Shown: positions 41,130 through 52,759, counted from the stretch's first letter. The stretch: 64,000 nt of DNA from Arma custos (GCA_037127475.1 CM073765.1:28546986-28610985), one strand, 5' to 3'. Program-made: numbers and translations. Notes: generated by a model not told the origin, from the letters alone.

Positions 41130-41445
41130 TCAGTCGTCTCTAGTTTTAGCTTTCGGTGTAGTTGACTGTTTCGTACAAACCAAGGCGCGTTTACTGCGAT
41201 TCGTAGGATTTAAATATGGAAAGTTAGTAATTTGTTTCGCTTAGTTTTGACACTGCACCCCACACTTCACAACCGTATATTAATAGAGGTCTAAGAATGG
41301 TTTTATAAATTAATAAGGCTGTTTCTGGTTTTAATCTAGATTTTCTATTAATTATCGGATAAAGTAGAGCTAATCGTGCGTAGGCCGGTGCTAATTTGGT
41401 AGTGGTGACGACTTGCACATATAGATGTTTTGTTTCAAATCTCAT
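41130..41445 (-). pseudogene. Jockey-type LINE ORF2 C-terminal fragment
   Basis: The frame 41224-41445 reads ARLALLYPIINRKSRLKPETALLIYKTILRPLLIYGCEVWG, typical of the region after the RT palm in Jockey polymerases. After a shift it continues to RIAVNAPWFVRNSQLHR-like sequence near 41150-41210. That tail matches 29109-29330, so both are copies of one family. Confidence 0.75.
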
Positions 41446-41909
41446 TTATTTTCATAATTTACATAAATTTACTATATATACATTTGATTTATAAATCAAT
41501 ATATATGCATACATCATAGATACTTCATTTACCCGGAGGTATTGGGTATTAATTTTCATACGTATAGATGTGGAAATTATTGACTGAATATATCTTAGAA
41601 GACTGTTAAATTGATCAGGAGGGTACAGTCAATACATTTTACGGTAAATAAGTTTAACTCATTTTGTTTGTGGCATTTGGGCAGAGGGATGAAAAGTCTA
41701 AGTTTGGAGCTTTCTTTTTTAAAACAATAATTAGACTTAGCAACATCATGTTTTTTGAAAAAAAGGGCTAGGGCCTTTTAAATTATCATGGCAGAGTATA
41801 TATGATATAATTCGTTAATAGATGAGTCAGAATCATTTAGAAATATTGCAACTATAGTCAATGTACAAAAAAGTGAGATTTTATGCGATAGTTTTACATA
41901 TACATTATA

Positions 41910-41912
<3 letters not shown>

Positions 41913-41969
<57 letters not shown>
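41913..41969. repeat. (TA)n microsatellite, left of solo LTR
   Basis: Uninterrupted TA units, then GGTATATATATAT immediately before TGTTACGG. Confidence 0.95.
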
Positions 41970-41971
<2 letters not shown>

Positions 41972-41982
41972 TATATATATAT

Positions 41983-42689
41983 TGTTACGGGCTACTGGGT
42001 ATTAAAATGAATTAAACAATTCCTTAATTAAAGATACTAATATTTATTAACAAAAGTTATAAAAAGGATACAAGGAAATTATTAACAATTAAATTATTAA
42101 ACTAATATAAATTGACAATAACCATATTCTGAATATTTATTATCTAGGCCTAACTCCTATTTAATTATTACAATAATCTAAGATATTACTAATTCTAAAT
42201 GACTTAACTAGTTACATAAGTTTGTATGAATATTATAAAATTACACTACAATTTATAAATACTAATTAACACTTACAGTTCACTACTCCACCGACCGTAA
42301 GATTCTCTAAGTATGACAAATTGACACAGTAACAAACAGAAACAGTTTATTACACTCGCGAGACTGTCACTGTTCACTGATACACTTATTACACTGGCCG
42401 GTTCAACACTGAACAGTTTATCACACTGACACTCACTTATTACAGATCATCATCTTGCCTGGTCTACTCTCAGACCGACTCGCTCTAGGCGAGGGAGGTA
42501 TTTAAATAGGCAAGGTCGAACATTCTAGAACACGGAAGGGTGGAGACTGTTCTGGAACCTTCTTAATCTTTTCCGACAAAGCGGAGGCGGTTCTACTATG
42601 CTGAGAAGGTCCTAATCCTATTTTAACTTCTCCCGTCGACGGTTCAAGGCGCTAATTCCTTGCTTCCGTCTTCCTCTGTGTGGCCGTAG

Positions 42690-42691
<2 letters not shown>
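41983..42691 (-). mobile_element. 709-bp solo LTR inserted in (TA)n
   Basis: The block is bounded by TGTTACGG and CCGTAGCA (imperfect inverted ends, TG...CA) and flanked by ATAT on both sides. On the minus strand there is a TATA box (CTATTTAAATACC) near 42500 and AATAAA-type signals near the left end. This gives its orientation. No internal coding region is attached. It differs in sequence from the LTRs of elements A and B. Confidence 0.72.

Positions 42692-42761
<70 letters not shown>
42692..42761. repeat. (TA)n microsatellite, right of solo LTR
   Basis: About 35 TA units starting immediately at the LTR end. Confidence 0.95.
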
Positions 42762-42765
<4 letters not shown>

Positions 42766-43473
42766 CCATTCCTACCAGTGATAAAAATTTATTTTGTTAA
42801 TTAATACTCATTACTTCCGCTTATCTAAGGTATTTACGAGTTTAAATGGGCAGATTTTAATTACCAATATTCACTGATAAGAACTGGAATAAATTACTTA
42901 AGCTAAATTGAAAATCTTACCTTGAATTGATTAATTACTTTTATTAACCATTAATAAACCTTTTATCATTTGAATATAAATATGGATAAACATCAGGTAA
43001 TCTATAGATAAGGCAAAATACATTTCACTAACATTGATTTATTATTAACCCCAATTGACAGCAATGATATAAACAAATTGATTCCAATTTGTAAACAATA
43101 TAATGGACAAATCCATCTCAATAGAAATAATATAATAAACAGATTAATCTCAATATAAAATAACATAATGAATAAATTAATATCAATATATCCTTCCCCC
43201 CGCGATGGTCAATCTTCTTTCATGGCTTGAGATGGAGCGCTTGATGTTGCTTGATCGAAGGGTTGAAATGAAGTGTCATGTTACTCGCTGAAAGGGTTGA
43301 ACTGAAATGGTTGTTTTATCTATGGAAGGGATAGGTGAGACTGCCGACCCCTATCGGCATTTTACTTAAACTCTTCAAAGTTCTCTAGGAAATATTCTCT
43401 CCGGTCTTTGTATCCAGGTTTAATAAGGAGTGATTATATTATTCTTCATTAGACGATAGTTGCGTCATGTATC

Positions 43474-43474
43474 A

Positions 43475-43520
<46 letters not shown>
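43474..43520. repeat. (TA)n/(TG)n compound microsatellite
   Basis: TA units followed by about nine TG units. Confidence 0.9.
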
Positions 43521-43800
43521 ATGTATATCGATTAAATATTTATTTTATTTTACGGTACAGTAGGTAATGCTCTCTTTTTCCTGCTTATATAATATCATTA
43601 TATAACTATAAAAACGCATTACAAATGTAAATTTAGAAGTAAATTATCCTATGAACTTCTTGAAATGAATTAATGAAGTTCTTGCTTTTATTAGTATTAT
43701 TTTCATTTACCTCAGGGCAACACCGCTCTCTATGGGACAAAAGTTTTATATATCAACAAAATCTTTTGGGTTATTTAAAATATTTTAATCATATTTTCAG

Positions 43801-44353
43801 ATAAATATGAAGAAACGAAAGATGGTCCCTCCTGATGGAGGATGGGGATGGCTTATCGTTCTGGGATCATGCTTAATAAAAGTGAGCAACATATCCAAAC
43901 TTATTTATATTTTCTATTATTAATATTGTAATTACTACCAAGTGAAAGTTTATTTTTAAATAATGTGAAAAAAATCGTTTGAATATTAAGCTAACTTTAA
44001 AAAGAATTTTTGATCATGAATTAAAGATTATTCAAAACGATAAATTCGATTGAAACATTGAGATCTGGATAAATCCATTGATTTTGTGTGATGATGTAAA
44101 TTGGAAATTATTGTAGGATGCGTTTTGGGGAAAGAAATCTCAGAAGTGTTGTCTAAGGGGTATACAATTTTAGAACGTCTAGGTTTATTTACTTATTTAT
44201 TTATATATGAATTGATTTTTTTAAAGATGTCAACGATAGCCATTCTGCCATCATTTGGATTTCTTTTCGGAGGATTCCTCATGCAGCTTGGAGCCCTCAC
44301 GACTGACGCATCTCTGGTCATTTCTACTACGGAAGGAATTATCTGTTTGTCAG
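43801..44353 (+). CDS. SLC16-like monocarboxylate transporter, first two coding exons
   Basis: Exon 43801-43881 has a TTTTCAG acceptor, an ATG at 43807 and a GTGAGC donor. It reads KMVPPDGGWGWLIVLGSCLI, the signature start of monocarboxylate transporters (PPDGGWGW before helix 1). Exon 44227-44353 follows a TTAAAG acceptor and ends at G|GTATTC. It reads PSFGFLFGGFLMQLGALTTDAS, matching helix 1-2. The two join in phase 0. These carriers move lactate, pyruvate or related acids with protons across the plasma membrane. The remaining ~10 helices were not found anywhere to the right, so this is a fragment or a gene broken by insertions. Exon 1 begins after an acceptor, implying an upstream 5'-UTR exon. 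Confidence 0.75.
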
Positions 44354-45570
44354 GTATTCTTTACATTACCAATAATACAGTGATAGTTCATTTCTTGGCG
44401 AGCTCACGAAACGAATTTCTAATTTCTTGGTTTTTAGGAAAGTACATTAATTGGTGATAAAAAAATATGATAATTTTACCACTATTCTACATTCAATAAC
44501 ACGGAATCGAAATTTTCCACAATGCGCTTTTGGAGGAGGTAGATTGAAATAGATTTTTTAATAGTCAACTGAAAGCTGGTTGAGTTATCTTGCTGCTATC
44601 GTGTGAAAAGCTAACGTGTAAAATTCAGTTCTGAAAGGTGGCACTCAGGGCATAATTATGTATCTTCAGTACTAACTCTCTGGAGGTTGCAACAAATATC
44701 CTCACCCAATATTTGTTTTCGTATACAAGTTTCATTAGCAAGGAAATTCAATTTGAGGACTTTCGCCATTGATGTATCGAAGAAACAATAATGGAACAAG
44801 TATAAAAAATTGCAGGGAACCTTTACATCAAATGAACCGACCCCAAACGTCGATCAGGTTTATCAATCGTTGTATACTGATTTTAGACTTATCTTGCCTC
44901 TTTGGGTTTATAAATTTTGAAAACGAGGCTGTCACAATTTCCGATCAGTCTCTCATAAACTTCACAAAGAGGATCACTCTCTTTTTTTAACGTACCCTAA
45001 GTGATATATAATACTGAACTTGAAAACGCATATGAATTATACACTAATATGGTTTAAAAACAGTATAAAGCCCATCTAAAAGTGTAAAGCCCATCAAGCA
45101 ACAAAAGAAAGCTACTGGTAATAGTATTAACTATAAATTATACAGGCGAAAAATATTTTGATGAAACAAAAGCACTATGAATACTATATAAAATTATACA
45201 AAGAAAAACTCTGATTTGACTTGGCATTTACCGGTAAATTAATAAAGAATGATATTTATCTGGGTAAAGATTACATAGTATATTACATAATTCTGGCATT
45301 TATCCGTAAATTAATAAAGACTGGCATTTATCCGAGTATATTACATACATAACTGAAATTTATCCATAAAGCAATCAATATTTGTTTCACAATTGTAATT
45401 AGAATTTTATCCTGTTTAGCTAGCATATATCAGGATAATAAAAACTGGCATTTATCTAGGCCCGTTGGACCACGTTTAATTAGGCTCGGTGATTTTCTCT
45501 CATTTCTATTAGTCTCTACACTCATTATCTGCTTCCTGTTGTCTCCTCCTCTACTCCGCCTATTATTATA
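44354..45570. other. intronic or intergenic AT-rich stretch
   Basis: No further transporter exon was recognised. 45215-45460 has irregular repeats of (C)TGGCATTTATCCG...AATTAATAAAGA, roughly 75-100 bp apart. They may be part of an LTR upstream of the gag-like ORF at 45579. Confidence 0.3.
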
Positions 45571-45578
45571 CCAACATC

Positions 45579-46234
45579 ATGCGTGACTCCTCACTGGATG
45601 TAAAGACCACTTCTCTGGTCTGTGAAAACAAGATGCGTACTCTCAAGTGCAAGATCTTAGGCATCCTCTCCTCCGCGAGAGATGCTCTAAATGACTCAAC
45701 AAAAATTCCATTCTTCAAGGAAAACCTGATTTGTGCCCAACCAACTGGAAAACATATCAAAAGCTGTGGGATGACAGAGACTCCCTACAAGTCTATTCAG
45801 AATCTCCCGACTCTTGGCCGGACGAGGCTTGGTATGCCGATTTTGATACAATCCGCAATGAACTGATCCGCAATCAATATGCAGATCGGAGAGAATCAGA
45901 AATGTCCCACGCATCACAAGACACAGCTACCACGGCTTATAATATCGACAAACTCTCAAGGGTCTCTTTCTCCAGAACCTCAAATAGCTCCTTATCTTTC
46001 CACAGACTGCAATTTCCAAATTTGTCGCAAAAATACAAGCCACTTGCGCTTGATACAACTAGCTTGAGAAAATTCAAGAAATGTTCAGATTTCAGGTATA
46101 CGACGACTCCTAACAATCTGTCATCTGATCGCCAAATCATACCAACGACTCAAGACGACCGACGACTGACCGATCATATTTCAAATGATGCCTCCTCAAC
46201 GCATCTAATGCCCGGGAAAATCGTTTCTCTTTAA
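45579..46234 (+). pseudogene. gag-like ORF of unknown retroelement, one frameshift
   Basis: The ATG at 45579 opens MRDSSLDVKTTSLVCENKM, then GILSSARDALNDSTKIPFFKE. Near 45730 the reading frame must shift to continue as KTYQKLWDDRDSLQVYSES, SWPDEAWYADFDTIRNELIRNQY and a Ser/Thr/Arg-rich tail ending at 46234. The composition (CDKXR-like start, helical charged middle, polar tail) resembles retroelement Gag, but I recognise no specific family. The surrounding GC content is higher than neighbouring DNA. No Pol follows. Confidence 0.45.
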
Positions 46235-46883
46235 AAGAAAAATAGATAAAAAATAAAACAATTAACAAAAAAAATATAATATTTTAGTTAAATATCATCA
46301 TTTCTTTTTAAAATATGATAATATGAGTTACAATAACAGTAGGAGATCAACAATTTATTGTTCAACTGCTTTTATCAAAATTGTTGAATATGGATATTTA
46401 ATTGTACTAGTAAGTGCTATTTTTTCTAAATAAAAAGTCGTCTGATAATCAAAATATATTAATTTTTTTTTAAATGGCCGGAGAAGTTTTCCTTATTTTG
46501 AAACTTTGAAGTGATGAAAATGCCTTTGGCCCTTTTGCATCCGGACTAATTTTCTTATATTTAATAGCTACACCTTTCCTATGAATAATAAGACACATTT
46601 TAGCCCGCACACTCGAGTACAACATTTTTTTAGAGAACTTTATTTCAAGAAGATATTTTGTTGAAGAATGGTTGATGCAGCCAAAGGAAGAAAGAAACTC
46701 TTATCTCTTTGAGTAGCTTTCAACCAAAATTAGTTTTGAAAACATTACAGAGGACTCTGAAAGGAAAATAAAAATGATTTTGGCAAGGAATTCTTCCAAT
46801 TTATTATATATCTTATTTAGCATTTATTTACCACAAAACAAATTTAATTAGTTTTATGATTAAAATTTTTTGGATGGATGAAT

Positions 46884-46894
46884 GATGAGCAGTA

Positions 46895-46968
<74 letters not shown>

Positions 46969-46979
46969 TACTGCTCATC
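46884..46979. repeat. perfect 96-nt palindrome: (TA)36 with 12-nt inverted arms
   Basis: GATGAGCAGTAG (46884-46895), then 36 TA units, then CTACTGCTCATC (46968-46979). The whole is self-complementary without mismatch. A second (TA)n run follows at 46992-47028. Confidence 0.95.
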
Positions 46980-46990
46980 TGCTCATACTA

Positions 46991-46991
<1 letters not shown>

Positions 46992-47028
<37 letters not shown>
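46992..47028. repeat. (TA)n microsatellite
   Basis: Second TA run, separated from the palindrome by TGCTCATACTAG. Confidence 0.9.
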
Positions 47029-47030
<2 letters not shown>

Positions 47031-47479
47031 TTACGTTCTTAAATTATTTTGTTGTTTTTTTCTTTTCCATAAAATTTGTATTATGTATGTATATTTGTAT
47101 GTAAATATTAATAGTTTTCTTCTTCTCTATAATTATTGTTATGGTATTTATATTTTTTCTTTGATTTAATTGGTTATTGCGAAGTAACTCCTAATTTATA
47201 TTCATTATTTTTTTATTTTCATATATTTATTAAATTGTAAGTGTATACTGTAAGACATTATAGTTTATATTTTATGTTCCATATCACTATTCTATAGAAA
47301 CTTGTCCCAGTTGATTAAATATGGATTTTTATCAGTTTTATTATTATATATTGTCTTAGTTATACATGTTTCTTTTAATTTTCTAATTATTATCCTTGCA
47401 ATCCTCTTAAATTCAGTTGGTAATTACCATTTTTTATAATTATAATACTTAATTAGGCGAAAGAAATGCAAAAATGCCG

Positions 47480-47656
47480 AAAAAAAAAAAAGTCCAGCTA
47501 GGTCCTACTAACCCAAACGCTGTGTGGCGAGTGAGAAGTGCCAGAAGTGAAATGTAGAGCACGCTGGTTATCGCCTTAGGCACTCCCCCCTGTGACGTCA
47601 AAATTACGTCACAAAACTGGAGGTTATCGAAGGGAGACTCTTTCTCCACAATTACC
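47480..47656 (-). repeat. dispersed repeat R1, copy 2, with CRE-like TGACGTCA
   Basis: An inverted copy of 6411-6560. On the minus strand it starts GTAATTGTGGAGAAAGAG and ends AGGACCTAGCTGGAC plus a T-run. This copy has an extra ~20 bp containing the palindrome TGACGTCA and a second GTGACGTAA nearby (47600-47622). The antisense 69-codon frame over it is not credible as a gene. Confidence 0.6.
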
Positions 47657-47659
47657 ATT

Positions 47660-48810
47660 TTTTGTTTTTAATTGCATATTTTACCAAATATATTTACATA
47701 TGTATGTGCATATTTGACTATTTTTATTGCATATAATTCACAGCCTTAGTTATAACAAACCCACGATTGAGTAAGCATCCAGTCGCGTAAGTGCTACCAA
47801 CCGTGGGCAACAAATATTGTTAGCCTGAGAAATAATTACGTTCTTTTCATTATTTTCCCTTCTTATCCACAGTGAGGAAACACCTAAATTAGGTAATAAT
47901 GTGTGCATGTATTCAGTTAGTAAAGATGTACTTAAAGATATCGTTTTAATATAAATGGAATAGGTTCGTATCTAGCACGGAATTTCTTGAACACTGTTGT
48001 GCTATGAACATCCATAAAGGTTTAATCATTCTTCCATTTATGATTTCTTCTAAATTAAAATAAAATAAATTTATTTATGCGAATGAATCAAAAAATACAT
48101 ATATTTTGCTTTATATTAATTAGTTTGTTAAATTGGTAAGCATTTTAAATCGGCAAAAATAGGCAACACTGGCTGGCTACCTTTGATTATTTTAATGGCG
48201 ATGATTCCATTTGGCTCTGTAAGAGCAGTTACGGTCTTTTAGGAGAATTTAAATTCAAGAAAGGGACGGAAGTTGTGTTATTTTATATCTTTTAAAAGTT
48301 AAAGAGCTTATTTAATAACTAAAATGGACTAGTAATTGGACCAGATCTTATAAATGCCAGGTAATTTAAATTAAATGTTTCAATTATTTTAAGAAACGAT
48401 TAAGTTTGAAATGGGAAAAGTCCATCACTTTGGAAATGATATAATTCTTCAAGAAGCATAATAATTACAACACCATCTGACTGAAATAATTCATTTCTCT
48501 TATAATTTATTTGAACAGTTTGCCCATTTACTATATAGGTATTAGATTATAATGTTCATCTGGTATACAATTTGTGAAGCTTCATTTGTGATATGATAAT
48601 ACATACAGTTTTCACTTATTTATTCTAATATTCAATGCTTTTAGTATACCTTTTAAAATTTAATATAACAAGTATTTTATTTCAACAATATCCCATAAAT
48701 AATTCAATTTCCACCTTATAACTTTAATCATTTTTTAGTCTATAACTAATTCTTAAATCTATTCATTTCATATGTATTCTATATATATAATCATTTATTG
48801 ATATGAACCT
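47660..48810. other. AT-rich stretch, no recognised gene
   Basis: No exon, transposase or RNA gene was recognised. Confidence 0.3.
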
Positions 48811-48811
48811 A

Positions 48812-49208
48812 ATGTACTATTTTCCACAGGTTGTCGCTTCGAGTTGAGTTGCAAGTTTTAACTTTTCATTCGTTTTCCTTTTAATTTTTTCCAAAATTAC
48901 AGTTCTCATGAGCTTTAGTTTAGAAAACAGAATATAATTATGGGAAATGTTTATGATTTGGTAATCATTTCATCAAGAAATAAATAGTTCAACAAACATA
49001 TATCATCTATACTTCAAAATGCTAGTTGAAACTTTTATTTCTTGATGAAATGGTTACCGAAATCTACTCATTACCCATAATTAAATTCTCTTTTCTATAC
49101 TAATGCTCACAATAACTGGTATTTATGAAAAATATTAAACATGAAATGGAAAAACAGTAAAAACTTGAAACAGCTCGAAGTGACTTCCTGCGGAACATAT
49201 ACCATCAT
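48812..49208. mobile_element. hAT-type MITE family M1, copy 1 (long terminal inverted repeats)
   Basis: The left part reads CAGGTTGTCGCTTCGAGTTGAG and CAAGTTTTAACTTTTCATTCG. The right part is its inverted counterpart (GCTCGAAGTGACTTCCTGCGGAAC). The interior contains inverted TTTCATCAAGAAATAAA / TTTATTTCTTGATGAAA. Other copies are at 57014-57360 and 60173-60558, with a partial at 49898-49990. No coding capacity. The target duplication of this copy is not clear. Confidence 0.7.
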
Positions 49209-49897
49209 TATATATACACATATACCATCTAGTCTGAGATGAATACACAGAATTTATTGAAAAAATTCTTAAGAAGTCGTCAATATTTAGGCATAGCAAC
49301 ATTTGCCGTAGTGGAGGATTGGACACCAACAGAACCTTGCATTCAATATGATTGTGAAATAGGTATTCCATGATGAGCCTGCCTGTAGAAAATATAAAAA
49401 AGATAGTTTTTATGAGGAAGTAATATTTCCTATCCAATGTTTCTATCTTAAAGCTAATAGTGGTGGAAAAAGTAAGTTGCCAATATATATTATTCAGTAT
49501 TGATTTATTTTGAGAAACCAGACCTGGAGTTTCAACAAAATCAAACTTATTTGCTTTTGAATTTCATTGTAATAATTATTCGATATTATTATATTATTTT
49601 AAGTTTCATTTCATTATATAATATAATAATTGTTTTCAGAACGATTTATACCATGTGTTGAAAACAAGTGTAAAAGACACCCAATAATTGGTGATATCCT
49701 CTTTACTTAATATATTAAGTCAGTTCATTGAAAGAGTATTCTGCATCATCTCTCAACATAGATATTTTCTGGTAATTACAATTTCTAAATTGTAAATTTA
49801 ATATTAAGTCAAACTATGCATACTTTTTCTTCATAAGAATTAAATATTCTTTTGCCGTAATGTCATGTTTTTAAATATATATATGCAATTTTTTGTT

Positions 49898-49990
49898 GGT
49901 ATCTGTTCCGCAGGTTGTCATATATTGAGTTACAAGTTTTAACTGTTTATTCATTTCATTTCATTTAAAAATATCGCGGTCATTAATCGA
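49898..49990 (+). mobile_element. MITE family M1, single-end fragment
   Basis: GGTATCTGTTCCGCAGGTTG, then GAGTTACAAGTTTTAACTG matches the left terminus of the M1 family. The rest of the element is missing. Confidence 0.65.
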
Positions 49991-50112
49991 AATAAAATAT
50001 AGCCTATATTTTAAGTTGGACAAAGTTACATATCTGTGCGAAATTTCATTAAAATCCGTCCAGTAGTTTCAGAGATTAGCCCGGACAAACTGTGATACGA
50101 GCTTTTTATATA
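49991..50112 (+). repeat. interspersed-repeat 3' tail
   Basis: GCGAAATTTCATTAAAATCC, GTCCAGTAGTTTCAGAGATTAGCC and ATACGAGCTTTTTATATATTGAG have the look of a widespread arthropod interspersed-repeat 3' end. A diverged relative (TGAAAATCCGTGCAGTAGT) occurs in 56440-56885. The parent family is not identified. Confidence 0.45.
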
Positions 50113-50114
50113 TT

Positions 50115-50116
<2 letters not shown>

Positions 50117-50178
<62 letters not shown>
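50117..50178. repeat. (TA)n microsatellite
   Basis: About 30 uninterrupted AT/TA units. Confidence 0.95.
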
Positions 50179-50183
<5 letters not shown>

Positions 50184-50459
50184 AATAAAGTTATGATAAA
50201 TGATAATCACAATTTGGTTTGGGTTAGTAAATTTTGTTCTGAAAGTCCAGTTCCATTTAAAAGGGATTCTCATTGCCTATTAAGGCAAACGTTTAAACAG
50301 CTGCTCCTTTATTCAACTGTGTGTCTACTAATTTTAGAAAATGAATATTAAATAAAATCAATACAAATTAGTATTAACTAGTAACAATTTGTCTGTTATT
50401 TTTCAAGATTATAGAAAACAAATTGTTTCCTCATCGATATTAATAATAAAATATTTTAT

Positions 50460-50640
50460 TAGTATCTAATAAGAAGAAAAGGAATGCTGAGAAGCAGATG
50501 GCGAGATGAGCTGGAGAAGGATTGCTGACATAACCTAAGTTGGGAGTCCACAACTGGATGGATGAGGCGCAAGACCGAGGCAACTAGAGAAACATCACTC
50601 AACAATGGGGATCCAGATCTGTAGGACCAGGGAGTAAGTA
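50460..50640 (+). pseudogene. LINE RT C-terminal tail, unit 1 of a repeated cluster
   Basis: The plus strand reads KRNAEKQMAR/MLRSRWRDELEKD-like sequence, then a Trp-Met-Arg-Arg stretch (GWMRRKTEATRE), ending in AGGGAGTAAGTAAGTAA. It looks like the basic C-terminal tail of an endonuclease-RT LINE polymerase, compare WWRDEL..W motifs in that group. Similar tails lie at 51675-51830, 54755-54915 and 55285-55450. Confidence 0.55.
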
Positions 50641-51179
50641 AGTAATGTACACATAAACATTTTATGTATCACTTTATTAATACAATATTAATTTTATATC
50701 AGGATAACAATCTTGATACACTTTTCATATTCCTCCCTCTTTCTACAAATAGTGACTACAGCTAAGAGTTTTTATGTATTTTAATATTATTTTAACATAA
50801 TTCATTGTTGCTTCTGCAGTTAAATTGTTGTGATTTAACTTTTTAAAATACAAAATGGAAAATATCTTTTATATAGTCCATTATCATTTTCTAGATCGGG
50901 CTCTTTATACACTACCAGAACAACACTGCAGCCTTATAAATTTATCATGTGTCTTTAACTTTTTTAGTATAATAGACAATTAAAAAAAGCCACCTAGTGG
51001 AATTTAGAAGTTTTATTCTTTAAGATTTAGAATAATCCAACATTGTTATCATTGGGATTATTTAGAACTTTTAATTTATTATCTTTTCTATTTTCATGCA
51101 GTTCTAGATATTCATAATCAAATCAAGGTTTTTTTTATAATTTTTGTTTATTCTTTCTATTCGCAATACACAAATTAAC

Positions 51180-51335
51180 TTTTTAATTGTTGTAATTATT
51201 GGCTCAGAGAATAACCACTTGGGAATCAGACATTGGAGAAGACTTGCTATGGACCGGAGTGATTGGCAGGCAGTGGTGGATGAGGCCCAGGTTCTTGTAG
51301 AACCGTAGTGCCAAGGAGTGAGTGAGTGATATATA
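51180..51335 (+). pseudogene. LINE RT C-terminal tail of a second type
   Basis: The plus strand reads RHWRRLAMDRSDWQAVVDEAQVL and ends near GAACCGTAG, CAAGGAGTGAGTGAGTGA. This matches the common 'W(R)RLAMDRS(E/D)W' ending of endonuclease-RT LINEs. Only the tail is left. Confidence 0.6.
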
Positions 51336-51544
51336 TATGTTTAATGTATATGTTAGATATTATTATATCTTTATTTTAAATTTACAAAACCTCAGTTTTA
51401 GTGCAAAGATAAAATACTCATTTAATTAGTTTATTGAATAATGTATTCATTTTAGAAAAAAATATAAAGAGAGATTTAGGTAACAACAATAATATTATAT
51501 TAGGTTCTATTTATACATCTGAGATAAACTATTGTAACATAATC

Positions 51545-51830
51545 AAAGTTTTTTAGAGACTTTCATCATTCATGTTATTTGTTTTATCTTAATTATTTTG
51601 AATACCATATGTTAATGAATTGGTATGCTAATTTATATTTCACATAAAGTATCTAGTGAATCTTGAATATCATATTTTCTGTTCAGGTATAACTAGACCG
51701 AGAAACAGTTGGTGAGATGAGACGGAGAAGGATTGGAGAAAGTTAAGTGTCTACAACCGGATGAATGAGGCGCAGTTCAGAGGCTAATGAAGAAACATTA
51801 CTCAGGAGGCAAGTAAGTAATGTACCGTAA
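51545..51830 (+). repeat. degenerate repeat unit 2 with RT-tail-like end
   Basis: It starts TTTCATCATTCATGTTATTTG, passes AGTGAATCTTGAATATCAT and TTTCTGTTCAGGTATA, and ends in the RT-tail-like CCGAGAAACAGTTGGTGAGATGA...AAGTAAGTAATGTA. It has the same order of blocks as units 3 and 4. Confidence 0.65.
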
Positions 51831-52615
51831 AATGGGGTGAGAATGTGCCACTATTTTGCTTTATTAGGTTGTGAAAATATTGTTAGAGAAAAGTCAAGTA
51901 TTTGACTAAAAATAAAACACAATATAGCTTATGAATACATTATATTACAAGGAAATATAATTTTAGTTTTTGTGGCTCATTTTCATCCCAGCCTATGGTG
52001 ACTATGTGCCACATCTCTTATTAATGAATATTACTAACCTTGGTATTCTGAAAAAATAAACTAATTAGTAAATAAGCAAATTTACACAATCCTGCAAATA
52101 AATAATCTTTTATTAGGAAAATAATAGGTATACAAACTAAAAGCTAATTTATGTTCTAAGGATGACTTAAATAAGAACAAGCACTAAGCACAAAATAAAC
52201 CAAAGGTAATTAAAATAATTCAGGAACTTTGAAGGTTGTTTATTTATGGGAAATCCATAACTAGATAGACTGATGATGTGTGCTACCATCACTGATTGTT
52301 TCTTTTCAGATAAAAAAAATGCCCTCCAACTTCTTAACTTGCATTGTTTTTCAATTTATTACTTAGCCCATTTCTGTGAATACCATATTTTGCAGCAACT
52401 CCACGAACAGAAATTCTTTATTATCTAATTTAGGTTAAAATTTGTTCTAAAGTCTCTTGATAATAGTTTCTGTAATCCTTCGTTCCTGGTTTTCTAATGT
52501 AAACATCCTGAAATAAATACAAAAAACTGTATTTCCCTTGAATGTAAAAAATCTGGACTTAACAATATATAGTGAAAATGTTCCAATGAATGGCACATTC
52601 TCACCATGCAAACTT
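51827..52615 (-). mobile_element. pogo/Tigger-like DNA transposon relic
   Basis: The ends carry inverted GTGAGAATGTGCCA motifs (near 51839 on the plus strand and complement near 52590-52605). On the minus strand, about 52300-52505, a broken frame reads DYRNYYQETLEQILT, then ISVRGVAAKYGIHRN, LSNKLKN, then EVGGHFF. This is the psq-type helix-turn-helix at the start of pogo and CENP-B-related transposases. Several stops are present and the DDE core is missing. Confidence 0.6.
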
Positions 52616-52759
52616 GCGTTCTAGCCTTTAAAATTGTATAACTCAGAAAAATAAATGATTATCAAATGGGTATTAAGGCGTAATCAAGATGAATAAATAG
52701 GTAATTAAAATTACTTAGCTGGCTGTCTCAATTCGTACTGGGAACTTCTCAAGAGCAGA

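Noticed and set aside
45579..46234. Confident BEL/Pao Gag assignment
   Set aside because: The charged helical start resembles several Gag types, but no zinc knuckle, protease or Pol follows, and the frame is broken. I left it as gag-like.
47449..47658. 69-codon minus-strand ORF
   Set aside because: It falls entirely within dispersed repeat R1. The homologous copy at 6411-6560 does not keep the frame.
49135..49437. 100-codon minus-strand ORF
   Set aside because: It overlaps the terminus of a MITE copy and unrelated AT-rich DNA. No domain.
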